A stretch of DNA of 64,000 nucleotides from Ailanthus altissimus (Eukaryota; Streptophyta; Magnoliopsida; Sapindales; Simaroubaceae): the NCBI GenBank assembly GCA_946807835.1, contig CAMPEX010000001.1:4293001-4357000 (forward strand). Direction: 5' to 3'. Position 1 is the stretch's first letter; each line of letters begins with the position of its first letter. A model generated the notes under the pieces. The model was given only the letters and a program-made list of their open reading frames with translations, was not told the origin of the DNA and ran no database searches. The position numbers were made by a program, and so were the translations under genes. This document shows positions 1 to 10,589 of the stretch, piece by piece.

Positions 1-206
1 GTAATCTGATACCTGTTATTTTGGGTCGTCCATTTTTAGCAACTTTTAACGCTTTGATTAATTGTAGGAGTGGAGTAATGAAACTTTCAATTGGAAACAT
101 GACACTTAAGCTCAATAGTTTCAATATGTGTAAGCAACCACATGAGGAGGAGGATGAAAGTGAAGAAACCGACATGATTGAAATGATTGTGGAGGATCAT
201 ATTTAA
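1..206 (+). pseudogene. Retropepsin-like protease, C-terminal end (G1)
   Basis: The frame contains the LGRPFLAT-type motif (here GRPFLATFNALINCR) that closes the plant gypsy aspartic protease domain, followed by the conserved MKL..GNMTL segment. The family cleaves the Gag-Pol polyprotein. The catalytic D-S/T-G region would lie upstream of the window. About 60 codons are open before a stop at 204-206. The linker to RT (207-590) is degenerate but still shows acidic, Lys-rich pol-linker composition. Confidence 0.8.
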
Positions 207-589
207 AAAAGGAGTTCTAGTGATCCTTTAGAAATGTGTTTAATAAATTTAATTGAGTTAAATATACAATTAGATCCTGAATTCTTTGACATATGTTCTT
301 TACTTGACTGTTCATAGGTAATTGAAAATAAAGGATGGAAATCAAAGTTTGAAGAATTAGGAGAAAATAAGGATAAACAAAATGACATTTCAAAGTTGGA
401 GTTGAAACCTCTGCCTGAAGGACTGAAATGCATTTCTTGAAGAGAAACAAACTTACCCAGTGGTAATCTCTTCTACACTCACAAGCGAACAAGAAAGTAA
501 GTTAATTGAATTATTAAAAATGCATAAAAATACAATTGGGTGGACTTTAAAATATATAAATGGCATAAAAACAAACTTACCTAAAACTT

Positions 590-1335
590 CCTAACAACCT
601 CAAAAGAGATTAAATCCATATATCAAAGAGGTAATGAGAGCTGAAGTTCTCAAATTACTTGAAGTAGGAATCATCAATCCTATCTCAGATAGTAAGTGGG
701 TAAGTCCTACTCAGGTAGTACCAAACAAATCTAGAATCACAGTCATTGAAATGAAAAATATGAGTTAATACCAACTCAAGTCTCATCTAGTTGGAGGATG
801 TGCATAGATTATAGGAAGTTGAACTCGACTACTAGAAAATACCATTTTTCCTTACCTTTCCTTGACCAAATTATAGAAAAAGTAGTAGGACATCCCTATT
901 ATTATTTTCTAGACGGTTATTCTGGATATTATCAAATTCCTATAGCAATAGAGGACCAAGAAAAAACTACATTCACATGTCTTTTGGGACCTTTGCTTTT
1001 AAAAGAATGCCCTTCAGACTTTATAATGTCCCAATAACATTTCAGAGATGTATGTTAAGCATTTTTAGTGACATGGTTGAGTATTATTTAGAAGTTTTCA
1101 TGGATGATTTAACTGCATTTAGAAATTCTTTTGATAATTGTCTTGAAAACTTAGAAAATGTCTTAAAAAGATGTGAAGAAAAGAGTCTTGTGTTGAATTA
1201 GAAAAAATGTCATTACATGGTTACTTCTGGAATTATTTTGGGGACATGTAGTGTCTTCTAAAGGAATTAAGTGGATAAGGCAAAAGTCGAACTCATTACA
1301 CATTTGCCTCCACAAAAAACAGTCAGAGAAGTCTA
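590..1335 (+). pseudogene. Reverse transcriptase (G1)
   Basis: Broken RT of the gypsy class, which would copy element RNA into cDNA in virus-like particles. Recognisable blocks are RLNPYIKEVMRAEVLKLLE near 607, CIDYRKLN near 800, the FLDGYSGYYQI block near 910, FGTFAFKRMPF near 980 and the catalytic box, here VFMDD, with FMDD at 1097-1108. Both catalytic Asp residues are kept. Frames change near 790 and 1000, and stops sit at expected Gln and Trp codons, for example at 1199-1201. The order and spacing are those of a full RT domain. Confidence 0.88.
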
Positions 1336-1339
1336 ATCC

Positions 1340-1890
1340 GTTTTAGGACATGTTAGATTTTATAAGAGGTTCATCAAAAGTTTTAGTGCTATATCTAAAC
1401 CTCTTAGCAAAAGATGTATCATTTGAGTGGACTCAAGAGTGTCAAAATTCATTTGAAAAATTAATTAACCTCTTAACATCTGCTCCTATCATACAATCTC
1501 CTGACTGTTCTTTACCTTTTAAGCTCATGTGTGATGTTAGTGACTACACTGTTGGTGTTGTATTTGGACAAAGAAAGAGAGGTAAATCCTATGTAATTTA
1601 TTATGTAAGTAGAGCTTTAAATGTTGCACAAATAAATTACGCAACAACTAAAAAATAACTACTTGCTGTAATATTTGTATTAGACAAATTTTGTTCTTAC
1701 TTAATTGGTTCTTCAACTGTTGTGTTTACCGATCATGCTATTGTAAGGTACTTAATGTCAAAACATGATGCAAAACCAAGACTAATTCAATGGATTCTAT
1801 TGCTTTAAGAATTTCATATCACTATCAAGGATAAGAAGGAAGCTGAGAATGTTATTGCAGATTGCTTATCAAGACTCGCACTAGATTCAT
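1340..1890 (+). pseudogene. RNase H and RT connection domain (G1)
   Basis: Continues from the RT. A block around FYKRFIKSFSAISK is reached through a frameshift near 1350, then SAPIIQSPDCSLPFKLMCD (1480-1540) with the first RNase H Asp in LMCDVSD, and YYVSRALN near 1600. The later block matches the ENVIADCLSRL motif near 1845-1880 that ends gypsy RNase H. It would remove RNA from the RNA:DNA hybrid. A stop sits at 1656-1658. This copy is not functional. Confidence 0.85.
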
Positions 1891-2099
1891 CAATAGATAT
1901 AACACTAATTAATGATTCTTTTCCCGATGAATTTTTATTTTCTATTATTACAATGCCTTGGTATGCTAATATTGTTAATTTTCTTGTAATAGAAGAAATG
2001 CCACCTCAATGGAATGCTTAAGACAAAAAAAACAATTTAACTGAGGTAAGAAAGTTTTATTAGGATGATCCTTATCTCTTCAAATATTATCCCGACCAA

Positions 2100-3776
2100 A
2101 TATTTTGAAGATGTATACCTGACAATGAAGTAAGTAGAGTTGTTGAATTTTGTCATTCTGAAGCATGTGGGGGATATTTCTCATTAAAGAAAATAGCTGC
2201 AAATATCTTGCAGTGTAAATTTTATTAGCCCACTTTATTTAAAGATACACATGCATTTTGTATAACATGTGAAAATTATTAAAACTTGGGATCTATTTCA
2301 AAACGAAACATAATGCCTTTGAACCCCATTGTTATAAAAATCTTTGATTGTTAGGGGATAGATTTTATGGGACCATTTTAACTATCATTTGGATTTACAT
2401 ATATCTTAATCGCAGTAGATTATGTCTCAAAATTGATTGAAGCTATGCCATATCGAAATAATGACCATAAAACAGTCATGAAATTTTTGAATGAAAATAT
2501 CTTTAGTTGATTTTGAATCCCTCGAGCCATTATAAGTGATGAGGGTAAGTATTTTTGTAATAGACTGATGAACACATAAAAATGCATATTTATTAAGAGA
2601 TTCAGTCACCATTTAATGTCACTAATTTTAACATTTTTGTATTTTTAGCTTGAAATAAAGTATTCTCATTAAATTATAATTAATGAATATTATTTGCACA
2701 GGTTTAGATAAAATGGACATAACTCTTAATGTAGAAATTAAAATGAAGAAATTAGTGAACCTGAAGTAACATGACTCAAACTTACACAAACTTGAATAAC
2801 AGTTGAAAATCCAAATCCAACATTGTATGGGTCAAAATTGGGATACAACAGAATTGGATTACAACTTCTGCTCAACGTGACCCACCTCACGTATTTGAAC
2901 CGTATTTTATAAAATACGTACCCAATTAGTATAATTCTTGAAGCTATAAAATACTGACTTAATTAATTTTCTCCTTTACCACTACTTTAATATTTTACTT
3001 CACCAAACTATTTTACCAAAAGCCTCCTCGCGCGATCGACACCTCAATCTATACTATGATAGCCGCATTACATTTTGAGCATAAACATAGGCCGTTTAAA
3101 ATATTAATGAAAAAAATATGGTATTACTCATAAAGTTGTTATCCCTTATGATCATTAGACAAGTAAATAAGTTGAATTAGCGAATAGGGAGATAAAACAA
3201 ATTTTAGAAAAAACTCTAAACCCAAATCTCAAAGATTGATCTTTAAGACTTAATGATGCACTGTGGCCTTATAGAACTACTTTTAAAACTTCATTGGGTA
3301 TGTCTCCTTATAGGATAGTTTATGAGAAATCTTGTCACTTACCTGTGGAACTTGAGCATAAAGCCTACTGGGCCATTAAAACTTTCAATGTAAATCTTGA
3401 TTATACTGGACAGATACATAAATTACAAGTAAGTGAACTTGAAGAATTGAGAAATGATGCATATGAGAATTCAAAAATTCATAAAGGTAAAATCAAAGCT
3501 TTTTATAATAAAAAAATTCAAAGAAAAACATTTGATGTTGGTCAGAAGGTTTTTCTTTATAATTCTCGACTTCACTTATTCCATGAAAAATTAAGATCAA
3601 GATAAAGTGGCCCTTTTATTGTGAAACATGTGTACCCTTATGGAACAATTGACATTGAAAATTTTAGGGATGGTAATGTGTTAAAGGTAAATGAGCAAAG
3701 ACTTAAGCCATTTCTAGAAAATCAAGATTTTCATAAAGAATTTGTGTCCCTGTCTGACCCTTGTTACAAGACCAAT
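2100..3776 (+). pseudogene. Integrase (G1), interrupted by a solo LTR
   Basis: The zinc-binding region (CHSEACGGY near 2150 and CITC near 2262) is followed by the catalytic core: the GIDFMGPF-like block with a stop, LIAVDYVSKLIEAMPY near 2410 and IISDEGKYFCN ending near 2563. The frame resumes at 3088 (RPFKILMKKYGITHKV), then [32 protein letters not shown] and the C-terminal [16 protein letters not shown] block, ending around 3776 with LKPFLE. The 522-bp gap between the two parts is exactly the solo LTR described separately. The core Asp at VDYVS and the D of SDEG are visible. Confidence 0.9.
2566..3087 (+). mobile_element. Solo LTR nested in the G1 integrase
   Basis: A 522-bp insert begins TGATGAACAC and ends CATAAACA, the usual TG...CA ends of plant LTRs. 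It is bordered by 5-bp target duplications TAGAC (2561-2565) and TAGGC (3088-3092), which differ by one transition. Removing it restores the FCN-RPF reading of integrase. A TATA-like TATAAAATA lies near 2944. No internal retroelement sequence is present, so it is best read as a solo LTR left by LTR-LTR recombination. The start resembles other Athila-type LTRs in this window. Confidence 0.8.
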
Positions 3777-4009
3777 TAATATTTGTTTTACATATTTACA
3801 TATTTATATATATTTATTCTTCTTCTAATTGTTTTTTTGTTTTTACTTGCAAGTTAATTTAGTATTTTTGTTAAAGTTTTATTTTGCACGACAATTAAGT
3901 GGCAAATAACGGTACTCCGTGACATTTCAAGTCGATTTTGTCAGTTTTTCATAATTACTGATACCTTATCTTCTTCCCTCTTTCTAAAAAAATTGGATAA
4001 CATTTTAAA

Positions 4010-4545
4010 AAATTTGAAAAAGCATTTTTCCTCATTGCCTCAAAATGCCTTAAAGAAAATTTACCAAGTAAGATGTGAAAGATTAAGGTTATTAATGATT
4101 ATGAATATACCTATTGATGTACGTTGGTTAATTAAAGCTAAAGTTTGATTGACAGGTGAATTTTCAGACTCATTAATTTCCTACATGCCTGGCTTAGGTA
4201 AAAACTCTTTTGTAAAAAAATAAAGAGCAGAATGATTAAGCGTTTGTTAAGTATGCACGCATGACTTTCAACATACGTTGCTGCATTTTAAGAATGATGT
4301 CTATAAATCGTGAAGATAAAATTAGGTTCATTAAGGATGGACAAAGTAAAGAGTCTTTAGATGATATTTTATCGACTCTTAAGATGCATCCTAGTGGATA
4401 TGTGCATATTGTAATTCATAAATTATGGGACATATTCCTAAAAGAATATGAGCGGTACAGTCTCAGAAATCTAACTTTAAAAACAAATTGGATGAGAAAC
4501 CTATCCCTGATCCATAGAGGGCGTTTAAGCTGTTACTGAACGTAA
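4010..4545 (+). pseudogene. Extra ORF of unknown function between integrase and LOG-like gene (G1)
   Basis: A coding-like stretch follows the post-integrase spacer. One frame runs from about 4036 (PQNALKKIYQVRCERL) through IPIDVRWLIKAKV and SLISYMPGLGKNSFVKK with few stops. A frameshift near 4230-4260 then leads into an open frame at 4261-4539 containing IRCCILRMMSINREDKIRF, SLDDILSTLKMHPSGYVHI and LWDIFLKEYERY. I see no signal peptide, membrane segment or known catalytic motif. It lies where Athila elements carry env-like or accessory ORFs. The long, mostly open frame suggests a real former protein, but I do not recognise the family. Confidence 0.55.
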
Positions 4546-4749
4546 AAGCAGAGAAAGATGTGAGCCACAATCACAACTACTTATATATATTTACTGTAAC
4601 TGTTATTTTTAAATATTTTATTTTAATCTCAAACGTCTTCTCCAATAACCAATCAGCCACAGTCGATTTTAAAAATTTTGCATTTAAAGCTTAATCTTAT
4701 CCATTAACAACCAACTACCTATGTGACTTAACTTTACAACACTTTTTGG

Positions 4750-4765
4750 CTCTATAAATATATTG
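4750..4765 (+). promoter_or_regulatory. Putative TATA box ahead of the LOG-like gene
   Basis: TCTATAAATATATTG lies about 70 bases upstream of the LOG-like start codon, leaving room for a 5' UTR of roughly 40 bases. The start itself (4826-4828) has A at -3 and G at +4, a favourable plant context. The spacing suggests the captured gene had its own transcription start rather than relying only on the LTR. This is inferred from motif and position only. Confidence 0.45.
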
Positions 4766-4825
4766 TATTATTTATGCATCTTTATACAACCTTAAAATAA
4801 TTCAAGAGAGAGGGTGAGTATAATA

Positions 4826-5425
4826 ATGGAAGGAATATCAACTCGTAAATTCATAAACAAATTATGTCTTTTGTAGATCCATCCTTGAAAAAATTAGAGA
4901 GTTTGTAAAGCAGCAAAAACTCTTGGTAAGGTATTAGCTGAGTGAAAATTTTATTTAGTATATGGGGGAGGTAGTCTTGGATTAATGGGATGTGTGGCAA
5001 TCGCTGCACAAAATAAAGACATTCACGTTTTAGGTATCATAACGAAAGCTCTAGCTGTTAGGAATATTGTAGGAAAAATAATTGGGGATGAGTTACAGGT
5101 ATCATCAATGCATGAATGAATGTCTTTTATGCTTTGAAATGCTGATGCCTTTATAGCTCTACCTGGAGGTTTTGAAACTTTGGAGGAAATTTTTCAAATT
5201 GTCTCATAGGCACAATTATAAATCCATCAGAAACTCACTGGTTTATTAAATGTTGATGGTTTTTATAATGAGTTGTTATCTTTTCTTAACTATGCCGTTG
5301 AAAAATAGTTCATCTCATCTATAGCACGACAGATCCTCATTTCTGCTTCAACTGTTGATCAATTACTCAATGAACTACAAGCTTTTACACTTTTATCTGA
5401 TCCAACAATGTGTCAGATAGATTAG
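4826..5425 (+). pseudogene. LOG: LOG-like cytokinin riboside 5'-monophosphate phosphoribohydrolase carried by G1
   Basis: LOG enzymes release active free-base cytokinin from cytokinin nucleotides in the cytosol. The 600-bp reading is colinear with a whole LOG protein of about 200 residues: MEGISTRKF at the start, a VFC-type strand at 4865-4875, LVYGGGSLGLMG (4957 on), HVLGIITKAL, the NADAFIALPGGFETLEEIF segment, HQKLTGLLNVDGFYNELLSF, and FISSIARQILISASTVDQLL. The family motif PGGxGTxxE reads PGGFETLEE, so one Gly is lost. Six in-frame stops and two small frameshifts (near 4862 and 4909) make it a pseudogene. Plant LOG genes normally have several introns and none is present, which points to capture through RNA. 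It sits between integrase and the 3' LTR. Confidence 0.88.
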
Positions 5426-6828
5426 TATACTAATGACAGTGAAAAAAAAATGCAAGATAGATTTGACGCTTCGTCTGTAGCCTATCTACTTTTATGTATT
5501 TTTAAGCATTTTGTGTAGCTTGTTTTATTTTGTTGCAAGTTTAATTTTCAATAAAAGATGTTTCAGGTGATATCTTCTATACTTTATTCTTTCTATATTT
5601 TAACATTGAGGACAATGTCTCAATCTGGTTGGAGGGAGAATAGTTGATATATAATATTATTGTTATTTATTTTTTGTTATAACTTTGATCTCTAATAATA
5701 AAAAAATTCATCATGAATGGCATGAGTAAAAGGTTCATTTATGCATTCTTGAGATGCATTCTAGTTCTAGAATGGCAGAGTAAGGAGTACATTACTGAAC
5801 CTTTGAAATACATTTTAATTGGTTTATGTTTAATGTATTTTACGTATATTTGTTTTGTTGCTTAAGTTTTTGGTAACTCTTGCGTAAATAAATTTGCTTT
5901 ACTATCGAGGTGTGATTTTAAAATTGTTTAGTTTAAATTATTTTTTCTATTTAGGTTATTAAAGAATAACTTCTTAAGTTATTTCTTGAGCACAATACTA
6001 AGCCTTGTGGTAAGATAGATGATTCAATATATATAGCCAAGAGAATTTTCATGTTTAAGTATACATATCTTTTGTGAGTGAGTAGAGAGGTTTGAGATAA
6101 TAACTTATGAACTTTCATTGATATTTTGAAATGGTTAAGTTTTATTTGGAATGACATTATTTGGGATGAGGAATAATTTGGTTACTTAACTAAAGGATTA
6201 TAAAAAAAAATAGAAAAGTATTATGGTGAGAAATTGCTCTTATTTTTTAATAATTCCTTACATCATTAAAATAAATACAAAAAAAAAGAAAAAAAATAAG
6301 GTATAAAAAAAAAGAAAAAAAGTCAATTCAATTCAATAAAGTCTTCGTTCAATTTTAGAAGACAAAAGTCATCAGAAAATAATTTTATCACAGGACTCTC
6401 TATTTGTAAGATTCGCATAAAATAATTAAAGTCCTTAAGCTAGCATATGGTAGGAATAGTTTGACTCTAAATAATTAATTTTTCTATCTTTGGATTAATG
6501 TTAGTTTGTCTGTCTATTCTTAAATATAACCTTTTCTTGAGTGGCTATCTGTTTTTCAACTCCATGAGTGAAATTCTAACCCATTAAATAAGTTATTCAC
6601 CTGTGAGGATATAGAGTTGAGACTTTTACTTGGAGAAAATTTTCAAAGCTATATATGTTGTGGTTTGTGGTAAGAAGACTTTGACTTAATTCACACACAC
6701 AATTTTGGAAGTTATGATTGAAATAACCTTTATAGCGATTGTGATATTTAACTAATGTTTTGTTTGAAATACTTAGGCAGTGTTCAAATTTTATTTATGC
6801 TTAAATTGTTAGAGACTAGCAATACGCT
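5426..6828 (+). other. Post-pol spacer of G1, no gene seen
   Basis: AT-rich sequence without a convincing frame. It contains the phrase ACATTGAGGACAATGT near 5603, followed by TTGGAGGGAG, typical of the non-coding stretch before the 3' LTR in Athila-type elements. Short A-rich runs lie at 6200-6320. Nothing else is supported. Confidence 0.6.
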
Positions 6829-6840
6829 GATTGGGGGGTG
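6829..6840 (+). other. Polypurine tract (G1)
   Basis: GATTGGGGGGTG directly abuts the LTR start TGATAAACAC. A G-rich tract next to TG is the plus-strand primer signature of LTR retrotransposons and fixes the element's orientation and LTR boundary. Confidence 0.8.
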
Positions 6841-8240
6841 TGATAAACACTTAAAATTACACATTTAATAAGGTTTTACATCATTATTTTGTATTAATAG
6901 TGTCTTTAACCCCCCTAACTTAAGTATGTCTACAATATTATACCCAATTAGCTTTTAACTGTTTTGTGGTAGGTTCAGTAAAATATGCATAAAATTTTAC
7001 CTAAGGATCCAATTGGAATGATTCTTGATCCTGTGAAGAGATGACTCAATGAAAAAACATATTGTATCACAAAGTATTTAAAATTCGAGCATTTAGAAGG
7101 TGAAAATGGCCTAGAATAGAACTGATATGCAGTACAAGCATAGTTCGAATAATCATCAGTTTTTGGCCCATAACTATAGAAATACCTATCTAATATGCAT
7201 AAGACAACTCAATTTGGAACGCTAAGAGACTTATCTACAACGTTAATGTTTTGAGTGACAGCTAATTCAGATCACATCAATTCTAAATTGGAAAATCAAG
7301 TGGGTGCATTAATGATAATCAATGTAAATTATTTGCCACCATTCTTCACTTTTATCATCCAAGTGGTTCCCTCTTTATTTGTCTCAATTTATCCATATTT
7401 TTCTATAAATAGGTAGCATGTTTATGCCTAAAGGTTGTAATCAGAGAACTAGATTTTAGTTGAAAACACTTAAATTTTGTATTATTTCTTTGTAGTATTA
7501 TTTCTCTTGTTTACTATTCTAAAGTCATATTATCTCTTCTTCTATCTCTTTTCTTTTTCTTTAGTATTGTTATGTCAAAGTAATTTTCTTTTTGCTAAGG
7601 TGAAAGGGTTAAACTCTTGGCAAGGTAATAAGACATACTTAACTTTTATTCATGAATTTAATATTTTATTCTTAATTATACAAATTTATATATGATGTAT
7701 TTATTTTGTTTGTAATAGTAATACTCTTTCTTGTAAAGTGGCGTATCTTGATTTATTATAGACAATTTTTATAGTTGACACAATAAATGCTTGAAACCAT
7801 TTATAAGATTTGGAGTAGATACCCTTTTTTGTAAAGTGAGAGTCTTGATTTATTATAGACAAATATAAAGATTGACATAATAAATACTTGAACTCATTTA
7901 CAAGATTTGATGTATAATATATAAATGGTGATGAACTTTAATTGTTACATCTTCCGATTAGAACCTCATTTGTGTGAGGATTGTAATTGAGTTATAAAGA
8001 GTTGAATATATTCATATTTCATATGCTAAGAGTGGATCCCCTTAACCTTAACTTTTATTTTAATTAGTTAATTGAATTATTATTTGCAAACATCTTATAC
8101 TGTTTTAATTGTCTTTAAAGTATTTATAGTATGTAATTTTAATTCTGTTTTCCTGTGGATCGACCCCGTTCTCATCGGGTTATTTATTACTTTGACAATC
8201 ATGCACTAGAGAATAAACTTCTATATTCTGGACATGTCAG
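6841..8240 (+). repeat. 3' LTR of G1
   Basis: Starts TGATAAACAC after the polypurine tract. It contains a TATA box (TATAAATA at 7404-7411). Near the end it has GTGGATCGACCCCGTTCTC at 8156 and TTATTACTTTGACAA, the phrase common at the 3' end of plant gypsy LTRs. At about 1.4 kb it fits the class. The exact end is uncertain because no 5' LTR is in the window for comparison. Confidence 0.75.
7726..7912 (+). repeat. 98-bp tandem duplication inside the G1 LTR
   Basis: Two copies, about 7726-7815 and 7824-7912, with a 98-bp period. Each has TTGTAAAGTG, then CTTGATTTATTATAGACAA, TTGACA.AATAAATGCTTG-like text and ACAAGATTTG. They have diverged at several positions. The duplication lies downstream of the LTR TATA box, so it is in the transcribed part of the LTR. 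Confidence 0.75.
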
Positions 8241-9570
8241 TAAGCTTATGCATGAGTGACAAATGCCACTAATCCATGCAAACACTTTGCATGGTTGACA
8301 GTTGTCACATGCAACTTTATGCATGCTACCATTTGTCACACAAATGGCCATAAATGGATGCTATATTTACATTTGCACTTTTTCATGCAAGAGGGATCTA
8401 TTTGTAACATTTGAAGACTATGGTACCCACTTTCTATATAGGTTCTAAAACGTATCCTGCTTTTTGAAATCTTTCCGGATTAATCCATACAATCAGTCCC
8501 GCTACTTTTATGCTCAACTAGTACACTTCATATTGTGAGACTCTCTAGATTCACACTTGTTTGTTTTATGGAACACTTCTGCAAGTCCATGAATGATGCC
8601 CCTACACACATTTCAGATATTACAAAATGACGCAATAAATCATACAAGTTGAGGTCAATCATATTCGTATAATCCTTCCAGTACCTATATCCTTGAAAGT
8701 GCAGAGATATAAATCATCACCATCAAATCTCTATATACTCAACCATAAACTTATCTCTAGATTTGTATTTTTGTAAATAATAGCTGCAAACGCCTTTGCT
8801 ATATTGTTTAACCATATGAAAAAACTCTTTTTGGGTTTTATGTTTGTGGCCACAAGACTTTCTAAAATATAATCTTGGAGTACCAGGATATATAACTCAC
8901 CCATATGAGCTGACATATCCTATATCTATACACACCAAACTCTATGGGTATCGGACTATACCTAACGACACCCAACGGTCAGACCATGAAAAGTTTCTAA
9001 AATGCATGGAACCAAAATATGATGGATTACTCATAAGCCCTTTATGGTGCTTAGGTCAAAGGATTTTAAATATTACTCAAGTTAAGAAGATCCTCTATCG
9101 ATGACTTTATGGGATGTTTATTAGAGGTCTTCGTGAGGCCGTTCAGTACCTAGTCCTTACTGAATACTTGCATGCCTATGCGGACTTCTACTAAGCCTAT
9201 GGTTTGCTAAGACTAACCATCTAAATAATTTAGATATAAACATACACTCTGGAGGGAATACCAATCAACCCGTGTCAGTAGACATAGATTAAGAACGATG
9301 TTTTCGAGAACATATACCACAATGATATTTATTAGTACCATTTGCAACTCTTTACAACTACATTATTATTATATTATTCTCAGGTCTTTGTCCTTATTTC
9401 AGACAAGATTCTAACTCTTTATAAATTGCTAACTTCAGCGCTGACCTAAACTCTTTTAAATTATATCTAAACTCCTTTAAAAGCTTCTTACCATATAATT
9501 ATGTATTAACTATTATTATTGAAATGTTTACTGTATATCAGAATGACACGTGATGTAGGATTGACTTCAA
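8241..9570 (-). mobile_element. Copia LTR remnant A
   Basis: Matches the 2.2-kb LTR of copia element D (58381-60570) over its middle and right parts. Landmarks are AGTCCATGAATGATGCCCC near 8586, ATATCCTTGAAAGTGCAG, the CATATGAGCTGACATATCC block near 8903, the CTTAGGTCAAAGGAT phrase near 9050, and the end CAGAATGACACGTGATG near 9538. No internal copia sequence is attached. The left end is truncated against the G1 LTR and no target duplication was found. Confidence 0.7.
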
Positions 9571-10585
9571 CTATGATCTTCTAGCCATGTTTCAATTATA
9601 ACGATTATAATTATTGTCTTCAATGTGACTTTGAATGATTTTATATGGTAATATTTCAAAATAAAACTTTAGCAATTCAAAACTTTTCTTATTTAGTGTG
9701 GTGCGAATTAGCCTATGTATGCCACCATAATCACAATATATGCTCCATATCTCAAATTTACATAGATATCTTAATAGAATTAGTGCAAAGACCATTTTTT
9801 AATTTATAAAATTGACACTATTAAACATTATTAGATTTAAATGACAAAAAATAACTCTTAGGTAGTAAGTTCTTTTTATTATAGTAAATCAACAACCTGT
9901 GAACAATATTCCACCATGAACAATGAATAGTACCACTAGTGAACAGTCTCCGCCACCATTTGCTGATCAGAAACTATTACCAATGGCAGATTGATTTAAA
10001 ATATATATCATTTAACTTAAAATTTCATGATTTATGCGATGGTGAAGTGATTTTCATTAATGGAGCACTAGAAGGGGGCCCAAAAGTAGAGAGAAAACAA
10101 CGGCCTCTATAGAGCCAACATTCATATGGTGGCAAGTGGTAGTGTACCACCACTACCATTGGCATTGCCGACCATCAATCTATCAAACAGTGGTAGCGAT
10201 ACACCATCACTCGCCACCGTGTGATGGTGGCTCCATGAAGGCTACCGCCCTCTCTCTATATTTTGGCTTATCTTTGGTGTTCCATTGAAAAAAATAACTC
10301 TACCATCACATATATCATAAAATTATGAGTAAAATAATGTGTACTTGGATCAATCTGCCATTGATGATGGTTTTCGGTCAACAAGCGATGGCAGAACTGT
10401 TCACTTACCATACTATTAACTATTCACGATTAAGTTACACACCATTTGTTTATAATTTTATTTTATTTTGTACAAGGCTTCATTTGATATATCTTGTACT
10501 GTCAATTTATTAGTGCATTGAGTCTATTATTTTTTACAATACTTTATTTTATGTAGTCTTATTATAAAAACGTTTGATGAATGAG
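9571..10585. other. AT-rich stretch with a CCACCA/TGGTGG-rich patch, no gene
   Basis: No supportable frame. At 10050-10260 a less AT-rich patch carries many CACCA and TGGTG words in both orientations (for example GTGTACCACCACTACC and GTGATGGTGGCTCC), which form imperfect inverted repeats. The remainder is featureless. Confidence 0.5.
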
Positions 10586-10589
10586 CGTA

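Larger units (their letters stand above)
1..8240 (+). mobile_element. G1: Athila-type Ty3/gypsy retrotransposon, 3' part
   Basis: Seen in order on the plus strand: protease C-terminus, RT, RNase H, integrase, an extra ORF, a LOG-like pseudogene, a polypurine tract and an LTR. The protein motifs match the plant Athila lineage, which is known to carry additional (env-like) ORFs between pol and the 3' LTR. The 5' LTR, gag and most of the protease lie left of the window. All frames hold stops and frameshifts, so the copy is dead. The right end is approximate, because no second LTR is available and a copia LTR remnant follows immediately. Confidence 0.88.

Noticed and set aside
9592..9795. Minus-strand 67-codon open frame
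   Set aside because: AT-rich, no motif, no coding signal and no neighbours to support it.
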